Positions 6,176-13,816 of a stretch of 52,544 bases of DNA are shown here, in pieces. The translations under genes and the position numbers were made by a program. Location of the stretch: IMG/VR virus record IMGVR_UViG_3300028394_000100, positions 1 through 52,544 of that record. The stretch is one strand, 5' to 3'. The stretch comes from a virus. The notes beneath the pieces were generated by a model. The model searched no databases and was not told the DNA's origin. It saw nothing but the letters and a program-made list of their open reading frames with translations. How positions within the stretch are numbered: the first letter of the stretch is position 1; each line of letters starts with the position of its first letter.

Positions 6176-8124
6176 TATTTCTTATCAGCCTTTTTAACTG
6201 GAGCAGGTCTATCATCTGGCCTTGTTGATCCTGATGGTGGCATTTGATTAGACTGATTAACCGTTGTGTTGTTTACATTTGTTGGTGTTGGAGTATCTTT
6301 ATTTAACTCATTTCGCATTTGAGTATTTTGTTGTGATGCTTGGCCAATTTGACTGCCCTGTTGATTCAATAACTGAGTATATTCCGAAGCAGTTTTAGTA
6401 ACTGACGCAGCATATTTGTCTACGCCCGCTGTGTGATAACCAGCTGCACCAACAGTTTTAGCATATTCACCTATATCGCCCTTTTCTAAAGCTTCTTTGT
6501 ATCTTGGATTTGATAATAGTTTTGCAAATGCGTTTCCAAAATCTTCTGGACTTTCATATTTTGCAAAAAAACTTTTTACTTGAGCCCATTGTTTTCCGGC
6601 TGCTTGTGCATTAGCATATTGTCCTTTACCATACCAACCATCAACTGTATAAAATTGACCTTTCCTTTGAATGAGTTTATCATCAGGACCAATTACTTGA
6701 ACAAATTCTTCTAGTGTTTTTCCTGCCTTTATTGCTTCAAGTTGTTTTGGTGTATAAGCTTCTTCAACAGTTACGAAACCTCCGACTTGGCCAGCGTCTT
6801 TTTGTGCTTTGGTTGCTTTGATGTTACCATAATTGAATGGTGCAACTAACGATTTGCCATCTCCTGTTTCTAAACCCCATTGAGCTAACAAGGCTGCAGG
6901 TTGAATTTTTCCACCTAATTTTTGTGAAACCATCTGTGCAACAGGATTCATAGCACCAACAAATGATCCTTTACTTGTTGCTTTACCGGTTGCATCAAGA
7001 CCTTTGGTTATAATTTTATCAGCTGAAGGTTTTGGTGCAGCGGGTGCAGGTTGTGCTGGGGCTTGTTGAGCAGGTGGTTGTGTTTGTTGTTTAGGTGCAG
7101 GTTGCGCTGTAGGTTGTTGCTGTTGAGCAGGTTTTTCAGCTTCTTTTTTCTGTCTAGTTGCTGTTTCTTTATCAGCTTTATCTTTGGTTTCTTTAGCTTC
7201 TCTATCAGCTTTATCTTTTGCGTCTTTAGCTTCCTTGTCAGCTTTGTCTTTGGCTTGTTTACTCTCTCTGTCAGCTTTATCTTTTGCATCTTTAGCTTCT
7301 TTGTCAGCTTTATCTTTGGCTTCTTTTTGTGATTTATCTTTAGCTTCTCTATCGGCCTTATCTTTGGCTTCTCTATCAGCCTTATCTTTAGCAGCTTTAT
7401 CTTTAGCTTCTCTATCAGCCTTATCTTTAGCTTCTCTATCAGCCTTATCTTTAGCAGCTTTATCTGTTTGTTGTTTTTGTGCTGGTTTTTCAGCAGGTTT
7501 TTGTGCTGCTGGTTTTTCAGCAGGTTTTTGTGCTGCTGGTTTTTCAGCAGGTTTTTGTGCTGCTGGTTTTTCAGCAGGTTTTGCCGGCTCACCAGGTTTT
7601 TTAGGTTCTTCTATTTTCTTAGGACGACCAACTTTTTTTGGCACACGTTTAAGAGTGAGTGCCTTTAATATTTGTTCGTGTCTTTTTTGTTCAACTTTAT
7701 TTTCACGTTTATCTTCTTTATCGTCCTCTTTGTTCCATTTGGCTATCTGTTTTTCACGTTCTTTAATGATTCTCTCAATGCCTTTAACAGACTCAATTAT
7801 TGGATTAACAGGTTTATTTTCAGAATCACCGTCTTGAACAGCAGCAGAACGGCCAACACCGGAAGGCCTTGCACCAGTAAAATGTGCAATATCAGATTGT
7901 TTTCTTCCGGTCATTTTACCCATCATAGCAGGAGCCCAATTACTACCAAAAGTCATTTTTTTGGCAATATTCATTGGATCGAACGTTTCTTTTATGCCCG
8001 TTATATTTGCTCGGGTTTTGGATGAAATTGCAGAACCTATAGACGAAAGTAAGCCGCCCTCTTGTTCAGCCAAAAGAGAGCCAAATGATTTTTTTCTTAT
8101 CTTAGCTGCTGAACGATAATCCAT
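6175..8124 (-). CDS. Hub-associated protein with C-terminal GH73-like glucosaminidase domain
   Basis: A 649-residue protein. Residues 1-74 are the docking module shared with the downstream paralogue. A basic stretch follows, then proline/alanine repeats (KPAEKPAAQ, about 180-215) and a long charged helical repeat (KDKADREA type, about 220-320). After a Q/P-rich linker, residues about 375-590 form a FlgJ/GH73-type domain: LLAQWGLETGDGKS with putative catalytic Glu419, then FNYGNIK, WYGKGQYAN, NPRYKEAL and YHTAGVDKYAASV. Such domains cleave the glycan backbone of peptidoglycan. Here it would open the wall at tail penetration, the job of the gp5 lysozyme domain in T4. The gp5 homologue in this window lacks a recognisable lysozyme. 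Confidence 0.8.
   Translation of the reverse strand: MDYRSAAKIRKKSFGSLLAEQEGGLLSSIGSAISSKTRANITGIKETFDPMNIAKKMTFGSNWAPAMMGKMTGRKQSDIAHFTGARPSGVGRSAAVQDGDSENKPVNPIIESVKGIERIIKEREKQIAKWNKEDDKEDKRENKVEQKRHEQILKALTLKRVPKKVGRPKKIEEPKKPGEPAKPAEKPAAQKPAEKPAAQKPAEKPAAQKPAEKPAQKQQTDKAAKDKADREAKDKADREAKDKAAKDKADREAKDKADREAKDKSQKEAKDKADKEAKDAKDKADRESKQAKDKADKEAKDAKDKADREAKETKDKADKETATRQKKEAEKPAQQQQPTAQPAPKQQTQPPAQQAPAQPAPAAPKPSADKIITKGLDATGKATSKGSFVGAMNPVAQMVSQKLGGKIQPAALLAQWGLETGDGKSLVAPFNYGNIKATKAQKDAGQVGGFVTVEEAYTPKQLEAIKAGKTLEEFVQVIGPDDKLIQRKGQFYTVDGWYGKGQYANAQAAGKQWAQVKSFFAKYESPEDFGNAFAKLLSNPRYKEALEKGDIGEYAKTVGAAGYHTAGVDKYAASVTKTASEYTQLLNQQGSQIGQASQQNTQMRNELNKDTPTPTNVNNTTVNQSNQMPPSGSTRPDDRPAPVKKADKK
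7168..7581 (-). repeat. In-frame coding repeats in the GH73 hub gene
   Basis: Two tandem repeat arrays lie inside the same gene. At about 7475-7581, a 27-base unit codes KPAEKPAAQ in about three and a half near-identical copies. At about 7168-7466, units of 21-33 bases code AKDKADRE variants (Lys/Ala/Asp/Glu), a predicted charged single helix or coiled coil. The arrays also create long open frames on the opposite strand, which are artefacts. Confidence 0.85.
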
Positions 8125-8127
8125 TTA

Positions 8128-8316
8128 CTATTTTCTTTGTCTCTCTTTTAGTTTCTGGTTTTCTTCTTCAATATATTGTATCAGCATGGTGACGTAAATA
8201 TCCCGTTCCCAAGGCAGCATCGCTTCGAGTTCGGTAAGACTATACTTATGGTGTTGCATCAATGAAAAGTTAGTCTTGTAATAATTCTTCAGATTGTCAT
8301 GACGAAAGGTTAGCCG
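8128..8316 (-). CDS. 51: gp51-like frame, probably translated by -1 frameshift from gp26
   Basis: The frame is open from 8352 to the stop at 8130-8128. Read from the slippery site it gives 62 codons (RLTFRHDNLKNYY..., KYSLTELEAMLPWERD, IYVTMLIQYIEEENQKL). The ELExMLPWERDIYV segment resembles the baseplate-hub assembly (gp51-type) proteins that follow gp26 in T4-like phages. The only in-frame ATG (8259, giving 43 residues) has no ribosome site and would remove the conserved-looking upstream part (NYYKTNFSLMQHHKYS). The zero-frame gp26 stop lies two codons past a T TTT TTC heptamer. Expression as a gp26-gp51 fusion of about 304 residues is therefore likely, by analogy with lambda G/GT tail-assembly chaperones. 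Separate initiation at 8259 remains possible. Confidence 0.7.
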   Translation of the reverse strand, partial: RLTFRHDNLKNYYKTNFSLMQHHKYSLTELEAMLPWERDIYVTMLIQYIEEENQKLKERQRK

Positions 8317-9041
8317 AAAAAATCTTCGAGGCCTTCTACAGAAAGATGGTGCTCAAAACCGCATTTGCTGCAGGTAACATCAATATTGTGTTTCATTCTA
8401 GGCAGATTGTTAAAGAAATTTTCAACCTTTTCAAATTGTTCCTGGTTCATACTCTCAACAAATTCCATCATTTCACCAGGTTCAGCTTCTCTTGCATAAT
8501 AAAATTCTTCAGTCGGCACCTCATAAATGTACTCGATACTGTTTGCAATCATGTTGAATGTAACTTCATTAATATCATCCAACTCCATGGAATCTTTAAT
8601 GAGACCAAATTCCGGATATTTCATTTTTACGATGATTTTATCCGATATCTTAATTTCTGGATTATTATTTTCTGGTTGTTGAACCTTCACTTGCATCAAA
8701 TCAACATCTTTTTCCATAATGTTGCCGCACTCTTTATCTTCAACAGCATTGTTGCAACGATATCTGGTTTGGATAATTTCTCCAACAGATTTTGCACGTA
8801 GTTGAATAAAGTAATATTCAACATCAACAATAGGTAATTTATCGATTTCGATATTTTCTGTTACTGTACAGTTGTGAAGAATATCGTGTACGTTTTGTTG
8901 AATAGTTGCACTTTCTCCTGATTCTACTGCCATCAGAAGATTCTTTTGTTCTTTCACCAAGAACGGTCTGAATTTAATTTTTTTCTTTGAAACCGGCAAT
9001 TCCATTTCATATGTCGGCACATCAAGTTTAGGCAAAGCCAT
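8310..9041 (-). CDS. 26: Baseplate hub subunit / tail assembly protein, gp26-like
   Basis: A 243-residue protein (T4 gp26 is 208), with AAGGAG before the ATG at 9041. The start MALPKLDVPTYEMELPVSKKKIKFRPFLVKEQK is characteristic of the T4 baseplate protein family that includes gp26. Two Cys pairs (RCNNAVEDKECG and CSKCGFEH near the C-terminus) could bind zinc. The C-terminus LEDFFG is coded over a slippery heptamer. gp26 acts in assembly of the baseplate central hub. In the operon it follows the tail-tube-fold gene and precedes the gp51-like frame. Confidence 0.88.
   Translation of the reverse strand: MALPKLDVPTYEMELPVSKKKIKFRPFLVKEQKNLLMAVESGESATIQQNVHDILHNCTVTENIEIDKLPIVDVEYYFIQLRAKSVGEIIQTRYRCNNAVEDKECGNIMEKDVDLMQVKVQQPENNNPEIKISDKIIVKMKYPEFGLIKDSMELDDINEVTFNMIANSIEYIYEVPTEEFYYAREAEPGEMMEFVESMNQEQFEKVENFFNNLPRMKHNIDVTCSKCGFEHHLSVEGLEDFFG
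8316..8337 (-). other. Candidate programmed -1 ribosomal frameshift site
   Basis: On the minus strand, the gp26 codons GAT TTT TTC GGC TAA contain the canonical X XXY YYZ heptamer T TTT TTC (8322-8316). Slipping back one base enters the open gp51-like frame. An internal Shine-Dalgarno-like AGAAGG (8337-8332) sits nine bases upstream of the heptamer, the same kind of stimulator and spacing as in E. coli dnaX. No strong downstream stem was seen, only a small GTCATGAC palindrome. Confidence 0.7.
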
Positions 9042-9070
9042 AATATCTCCTTAATATATTAATAAAATAA

Positions 9071-9760
9071 TTATCTACCACCAAAAGTAGATTTGATAGA
9101 TTCTAAAGAACCGCTGGCTACCGATTCTGGTATAGAATTGATACCGGTACCAATACCGCCAAACGCATTTAGTCCTCCAAGAGCATCGGCAACCAGACCA
9201 ATGCCCGCATCGACAACTTCCATGCCAAGAGCTTGTAGAGAGTTGTTTTTCCAATAAGTGTAAGCAAAAGTAACACTTAATTTATGATACCCGTCATTCG
9301 ACCAATCTAAATCTAATTGATTCATTGAAACAGGAAAAGCATCAAACATATTAACAGAATACGATGGTTGATTAGTTACATCATATTGCGTTACTGTAAG
9401 AATGGTTGCATAATCACTTTTATATCTGTGATTGTAATTATACGTTGGATTCATGTAGTTCATCCACGCATCGAAAAACACCTTTTGGTTCATGTCGTCA
9501 TCAACAATAAAAGTTAGGTCAATATCGTTGTAAGTAGTTTCATAAGGAAATTTTTCAACCGGATTTGAACCGATTCTTTGTTCTAGTGTTGCAAAAGTTC
9601 TACCTGGAAGTTGTGCCGCTTCACAACGAAACGAAAGATTTCTAGAACTTTGAATATATGGCAATAACGTTAAAGGAATAGGTATATCTACCTGAAACTT
9701 ATTAGGTCTGGCAATGTCTTTCTTAAAACTAGATTGGAATTCTGATATTGAACCCGGCAT
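9071..9760 (-). CDS. 54: Tail-tube-fold protein, gp54/gp19-like (baseplate-tube initiator)
   Basis: A 229-residue protein with AAGGAA before the ATG. The order of motifs matches the T4 gp19/gp54 tube family: ARPNKFQVDIPIP, FRCEAAQLPGRTF, YETTYNDIDLTFIVDDDM, FFDAWMNYM, and late WSNDGYHKLSVTFAYTYW. A glycine-rich C-terminus follows. The family forms hexameric rings of the tail tube, and gp54 starts the tube on the baseplate. The baseplate setting beside gp26 and opposite gp48 favours gp54 over the main tube protein gp19, which normally lies with the sheath gene outside this window. It is shorter than T4 gp54 (320). Confidence 0.7.
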   Translation of the reverse strand: MPGSISEFQSSFKKDIARPNKFQVDIPIPLTLLPYIQSSRNLSFRCEAAQLPGRTFATLEQRIGSNPVEKFPYETTYNDIDLTFIVDDDMNQKVFFDAWMNYMNPTYNYNHRYKSDYATILTVTQYDVTNQPSYSVNMFDAFPVSMNQLDLDWSNDGYHKLSVTFAYTYWKNNSLQALGMEVVDAGIGLVADALGGLNAFGGIGTGINSIPESVASGSLESIKSTFGGR

Positions 9761-10363
9761 TTAGTGTTTCCTTATTTCGTTTATCGATTCTTGCCAAACT
9801 TTTTGTGGTTTGGCTTTCTTAAATTGTTGCATAGGTAAGAATACTGCCACTTCCCATTCATTTGGTTGGATGGCAAGTATTTTGGACTTAACATGACCAT
9901 ACAAATAACGTTTAAAGCATGGCCTGAACTCTTTAAACCGCTTGGAAGACGATAGGATTTCATACGTAACTCTCAGTCGCTTAATCTCGTCCTCATCGTT
10001 ATACATTGCATAGGACATTAATTTGTTTAAAAATGCCACTCTGTATCTGATAGGTAGGTAATGTAGATTTAGTCCTGTAAATCCTTCTTTATCTCTATCT
10101 AGTATTAATACCAAAGGAAATCTGTCATAATATGGTAAATCTTCTTTGGTTTTTGGATCATAATAAAAACAATACAATCTGCCTAAAATAAATCTACTTA
10201 CTTTTCTGAAACCTTCTCTATTAACTTCAGCTGCAATTCGAGATGGGTTTCGAATGTCTGCAATTTTTTGAAGAAGCCATTTATATGACTCTTTCGATAA
10301 AAAATCGAGTTGAGCCGCACTTCTTTCAGCGGAGATAAGCGTTAGTTTTGATTGGTTGGCCAT
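9761..10363 (-). CDS. Conserved T4-like phage protein of unknown function
   Basis: A 200-residue basic soluble protein between gp4 and the tube initiator. Visible features are an N-terminal helix (LDFLSKESYKWLLQKI), REGFRKVSRFILGRLYCFYYDPKTKEDLPYYDRFPLV, then GLNLHYLPIRYR, and a C-terminal IQPNEWEVAVFLPMQQF. The YDPKTKxxLPYYDRFPLV and LHYLPIxxR patterns look strongly conserved and typical of marine T4-like genomes (from memory). It may serve head completion or DNA packaging, since T4 gene 2 sits beside gene 4, but no homology to gp2 can be shown here. The ATG lacks a clear ribosome site. Confidence 0.6.
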   Translation of the reverse strand: MANQSKLTLISAERSAAQLDFLSKESYKWLLQKIADIRNPSRIAAEVNREGFRKVSRFILGRLYCFYYDPKTKEDLPYYDRFPLVLILDRDKEGFTGLNLHYLPIRYRVAFLNKLMSYAMYNDEDEIKRLRVTYEILSSSKRFKEFRPCFKRYLYGHVKSKILAIQPNEWEVAVFLPMQQFKKAKPQKVWQESINEIRKH

Positions 10364-10376
10364 AATTAATATTTAG

Positions 10377-10817
10377 TTACAATCCTAGGTGTTCTTCTGT
10401 TAAAATTTTGAATTCCCAACCACGGTCCAAACAATACTCGCTGGCTGCTTTCCATTTTGCTTTATTTACTGCAAACGTGTAAACTTCATTTATGTACTGT
10501 TTTGTAACTCTTGATTTTTTGGCAGGTTCTTCTGTTTGATACTTTGGTTTAACTTCTATCAAATAACTTTTCACTATTCCTTGTTTGTTCTTTATTTGTG
10601 CAAAAAAATCAACAAAATATCTTCTGTAATTGCCTTTGAGTGGGTCTTTGTAAGGAATTATGATTTCCTCACTGGACCAAGATACAACATCTGGTGATGT
10701 GTCTAACCAGACGCAAACTTTTGTTTCCCAAGATGATCTTACCCAAATGTTGGTGTGATCACCTCGATACTTTTGCGGATTTCTAGGTTTCCATTTATGT
10801 GGTTCAGGTCTTGCCAT
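10377..10817 (-). CDS. 4: Head completion protein, gp4-like
   Basis: A 146-residue protein (T4 gp4 is 150). Motifs: KWKPRNPQKYRGD, IWVRSSWETKVCVWLDTSPDVVSWSSEEIIIPY, RRYFVDFFAQIK, SYLIEVKPKYQ. The Glu in WETK, the Asp in YFVDF and the ExK in YLIEVKPK fit the PD-(D/E)xK-like nuclease core described for this family. gp4 completes filled heads before tail joining. It is the first gene of the leftward operon. The divergent gp48 gene starts 61 bases away. Confidence 0.88.
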   Translation of the reverse strand: MARPEPHKWKPRNPQKYRGDHTNIWVRSSWETKVCVWLDTSPDVVSWSSEEIIIPYKDPLKGNYRRYFVDFFAQIKNKQGIVKSYLIEVKPKYQTEEPAKKSRVTKQYINEVYTFAVNKAKWKAASEYCLDRGWEFKILTEEHLGL

Positions 10818-10840
10818 ATTGTATTTCTTTGGGAATGCTC

Positions 10841-10848
10841 TATAAATA
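10841..10848 (+). promoter_or_regulatory. T4-type late promoter TATAAATA before gp48
   Basis: An exact TATAAATA, the T4 late consensus, lies 30 bases before the gp48 ATG in the divergent region with gp4. It would drive the long rightward baseplate operon. No equally good element was seen for the leftward operon. Confidence 0.75.
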
Positions 10849-10878
10849 CTATGTATATCTTTATTTTAAGAGGACTCA

Positions 10879-11832
10879 ATGGCAATCATATCAATTCCAT
10901 CATCAATCGGTGGTGTAACAATACCAGGAAGTGTCACAAACGGACCTTTGGGTATGTTGTTTGGTAAAAGTGGTGGCAAAGACAGTTTGCAATATCCTAG
11001 AGACTTGGGTTCTGCTACTAGAGGACACTCAGTAAGATTTGAGATTAGAGAAATACAACCTGTTGGATATCAAGAAGGAAAAGAAACTTCTTTTAAATCT
11101 ATTGGTTCAGGTATTGTTGAATCAACCGGAAAGGTTGTAAATACCGCAATAGAGTTGGCCAAAAATGGTAACACTAACGGAATGAAACCTGAAGATAAAG
11201 CTAATATTTCTTTGGAACCAAACAAATCAAAAGTTGTTGCTACAATCGATCTATATATGCCTGAAACGATGGCTTTTCAATATCAATCATCTTACAATGA
11301 TATCAGCTTAAAGGAAGCTATACAAGGCGCAGCTCAGGCAGTCGCTCAGGGCCCTATATCAAGTTCTATTGTTCAAGGTGTTAATGGTGTGATTGACTCG
11401 GATATTGCAAAACTTACACTAAAATCTCAAGGTCTTGCAATTAATCCTATGCAGCAAATGGTTTTCCAAGGTATTGATTTCAGAGAATATCAATTGGCAT
11501 TTACATTTACACCATATTCAAAACAAGAAGCTCAAACGGTTGAAAAAATTATTAAAATGTTTAAAACACATGCAGCACCAAGAATTACAACAGGTGCGGC
11601 CGGAATGTTTTTTATTCCACCTTCTGTGTTTAATATTAAATTTCTTTTTAAAGGTAAAGAAAATAAAAGCGTTAATAAAGTTGCGGAATCAGTTATCACA
11701 AGTATTGATGTTAATTATGCACCGAATGGTTGGTCAACACATTCTGATGGTGCACCTGTGCAAACAACGCTCACGATGAACCTGAAAGAAACAGTTCTTA
11801 TCGATAGAGCCAAGATTGAAGCAGGATATTAA
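10879..11832 (+). CDS. 48: Baseplate tail-tube cap, gp48-like
   Basis: A 317-residue protein (T4 gp48 is 364), with AGAGGA before the ATG. gp48 caps the hub and starts the tail tube together with gp54. The N-terminus is glycine/serine rich (MAIISIPSSIGGVTIPG). The middle has IDLYMPETMAFQYQSSYNDISL. The later part, MVFQGIDFREYQLAFTFTPYSKQEAQTVEKIIKMFKTHAAP with FFIPPSVFNIKFLF, is typical of the tube-fold cap family. First gene of the rightward baseplate operon, directly before gp53. Confidence 0.8.
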   Translation: MAIISIPSSIGGVTIPGSVTNGPLGMLFGKSGGKDSLQYPRDLGSATRGHSVRFEIREIQPVGYQEGKETSFKSIGSGIVESTGKVVNTAIELAKNGNTNGMKPEDKANISLEPNKSKVVATIDLYMPETMAFQYQSSYNDISLKEAIQGAAQAVAQGPISSSIVQGVNGVIDSDIAKLTLKSQGLAINPMQQMVFQGIDFREYQLAFTFTPYSKQEAQTVEKIIKMFKTHAAPRITTGAAGMFFIPPSVFNIKFLFKGKENKSVNKVAESVITSIDVNYAPNGWSTHSDGAPVQTTLTMNLKETVLIDRAKIEAGY

Positions 11833-11834
11833 AA

Positions 11835-12437
11835 ATGCAATATTTCAACACTCTACCAAAAATATTATACACCGATAAAACGGGTGCGTCTAAAATATTC
11901 ACGAACCTTATGGCTCGTGTTAGTATGATTCCTGACACTTTGCAAAATCCTTTGGTATTTTATGATTATGACGTTCAAGAAGGTGATACTCCAGAAATAA
12001 TTGCATACAAATACTATGGAGATTCATATAGATATTGGATGGTTCTATTTGCAAATCAAATATTGGATCCACAATGGCAATGGCCTATGAATTCGCAAAC
12101 GTTTGAATCTTATGTTCAAAATAAGTATCCCGACATTAATCCAAACGAAGAAATACATCATTATTTAAAAACAATTACGACAACAGACAATTCAACAGGT
12201 ACAGTTACAACAGATAATATCATAATTGATGAAACGGCATATAATGCTCTCGCACGAACAACTACAACTTACACATTACCTAGCGGATATACTACAACAG
12301 TTGTAACAGACAAATCATTTATTACTGTGATTGAATATGAGCAGGATGAAAACGAAAAGAATAGAAACATCAAATTAGTAAATGCAAGATATGCTGATCA
12401 ATTAGAAAAAGAATTTAAATCATTAATGGCGACTTAA
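11835..12437 (+). CDS. 53: Baseplate wedge subunit gp53
   Basis: A 200-residue protein (T4 gp53 is 196). The start YFNTLPKILYTDKTGASKIFTNLMARV is characteristic. Residues about 48-85 (YDVQEGDTPEIIAYKYYGDSYRYWMVLFANQI) resemble the LysM-like part of gp53, and PQWQWPM follows. gp53 closes wedges around the hub. A threonine-rich loop (about 115-150) is inserted. It sits two bases after gp48. Confidence 0.93.
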   Translation: MQYFNTLPKILYTDKTGASKIFTNLMARVSMIPDTLQNPLVFYDYDVQEGDTPEIIAYKYYGDSYRYWMVLFANQILDPQWQWPMNSQTFESYVQNKYPDINPNEEIHHYLKTITTTDNSTGTVTTDNIIIDETAYNALARTTTTYTLPSGYTTTVVTDKSFITVIEYEQDENEKNRNIKLVNARYADQLEKEFKSLMAT

Positions 12438-12439
12438 TT

Positions 12440-13816
12440 ATGGCAACCGTTTTACCGAATACAGCATCTCCAGTAGAGACTAAAGGTATTTTAGGACCTC
12501 AAGATTATGCTATAAAAACACTAAATCTTTTGTTTGCCAATGGCCAAAGGATGGAATTGAAGAAACTGGTTTTTTCTTTAGATTACTACGAAGATATCTA
12601 TAGTTTTGTTACATCAGGATCAATTACTTTAAATGATGCACAAGGTTTTCCTGAGTTGTTACAATTAACGGGAAACGAATTCATCGAAATTAATTTTGGT
12701 AAATATAAAGATTCTGTCAATTCAACAGACCAAATCTTTCGTGTATATAAGATGGGTGAAAGAAACCCAGGTAAAAATTTAAATTCTCAAAGATTCACAC
12801 TTTATTTTTGTTCAGAAGAATTATTACTATCCGAACAAACAAAAATAAGCAAATCATATTCTGGCCAAAAAATCTCAGAAATTGTTTGGGATGTTTTGTT
12901 GGAACAAATGCAAGTCGATGCTAAAAAAATATATAATATCGAAGAAACAACTGGTGTTTATGATTTCTTGGTGCCAAGATTAAAACCTTTTGAAGCTATC
13001 AGTTGGGTGTCAACATATGCACGACCAGAAGGCACAGATTTGGTTGGTGCGGATATGTTGTTTTTTGAAACAAAAGATGGATACAATTTTAGATCCATAC
13101 AGTCGATGATATCTGGTGTGCCTTATGCAACGTACAAATATCAGTTACAGAACGTAGATAATCTTGGTGGATTACAAAACAAGTTATCTAGTATTTTGGA
13201 ATATGAATTTACAAAAGTTTATGATGCACTTTCAGAAATTTCAAATGGAACTTTTGCTAATAAGTTATTAACGATAGACCCTCTGACCAGATCGTTTAAA
13301 AGTACAAATTTTGATTATAATGACTTTCAGAAACAAGTAAAAACCTTAAACGAAGGAACGATAACAAATAATGTGACTAATAGATTGGGTAAAACAATTA
13401 GTGAAGCTTCTGAAAGTGTTTTAAAATTTATGACATCTAATGCTGATCAGTTGTCGGTACCATTTATTAAAAACAAACAAGCTGGTGTGGCCAAAGATAT
13501 ATATGCAGAGACTTATGTTCCACAAAGAACAGCACAACTTGCACTAGCAAATTACAACGTGATTAAATTAACTATTCCTGGTGATCCTGGTATTACAGCT
13601 GGCAGAACTATTCAACTTGATCTACCATCAATCAAACCATCAACCAGTACTAGACAATCTGATAAATTCTATTCAGGTAAATATTTGGTGACAGCAGTAA
13701 GGCAAATGATTGGTGTGAATACATTTCAGACCGTTTTGGAAATTGCAAAAGATAGTTTCCCAAATAGTCCGGCTTCTGCTGATAATACGGCATTTAAATC
13801 GAGTGTGAAAGCATAA
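12440..13816 (+). CDS. 27: Baseplate central hub, gp27-like
   Basis: A 458-residue protein (T4 gp27 is 391). gp27 trimers form the hub ring that adapts the tube to the gp5 spike. Supporting features: LVFSLDYYEDIYSFVTSGSITLNDAQGFPELLQLTGNEFIEI (first tube-like domain), FTLYFCSEELLLSEQTKISKSYSG, then ISWVSTYARPEGTDLVGADMLFFETKDGYNFRSIQSM. These match the gp27/VgrG-N arrangement. The stop overlaps the next ATG (TAATG), coupling it to the gp5-like gene, as expected for a gp27-gp5 complex. Confidence 0.85.
   Translation: MATVLPNTASPVETKGILGPQDYAIKTLNLLFANGQRMELKKLVFSLDYYEDIYSFVTSGSITLNDAQGFPELLQLTGNEFIEINFGKYKDSVNSTDQIFRVYKMGERNPGKNLNSQRFTLYFCSEELLLSEQTKISKSYSGQKISEIVWDVLLEQMQVDAKKIYNIEETTGVYDFLVPRLKPFEAISWVSTYARPEGTDLVGADMLFFETKDGYNFRSIQSMISGVPYATYKYQLQNVDNLGGLQNKLSSILEYEFTKVYDALSEISNGTFANKLLTIDPLTRSFKSTNFDYNDFQKQVKTLNEGTITNNVTNRLGKTISEASESVLKFMTSNADQLSVPFIKNKQAGVAKDIYAETYVPQRTAQLALANYNVIKLTIPGDPGITAGRTIQLDLPSIKPSTSTRQSDKFYSGKYLVTAVRQMIGVNTFQTVLEIAKDSFPNSPASADNTAFKSSVKA

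Noticed and set aside
7008-7592. 194-codon minus-strand frame rich in Lys/Leu/Asn
   Set aside because: An alternative frame of the same repeat tract within the 649-residue gene; an artefact of repeated sequence.
7184-7837. 217-codon open frame on the plus strand, rich in Leu/Ser/Ala
   Set aside because: It is the antisense shadow of the Lys/Ala/Asp repeat region of the GH73 hub gene. It has no ribosome site and its repeats follow the minus-strand codons.
9071-9760. Assignment as the main tail tube protein gp19
   Set aside because: The fold is shared, but the gene lies in a hub/baseplate operon rather than with sheath and portal genes, so gp54-type initiator is preferred. Not excluded.
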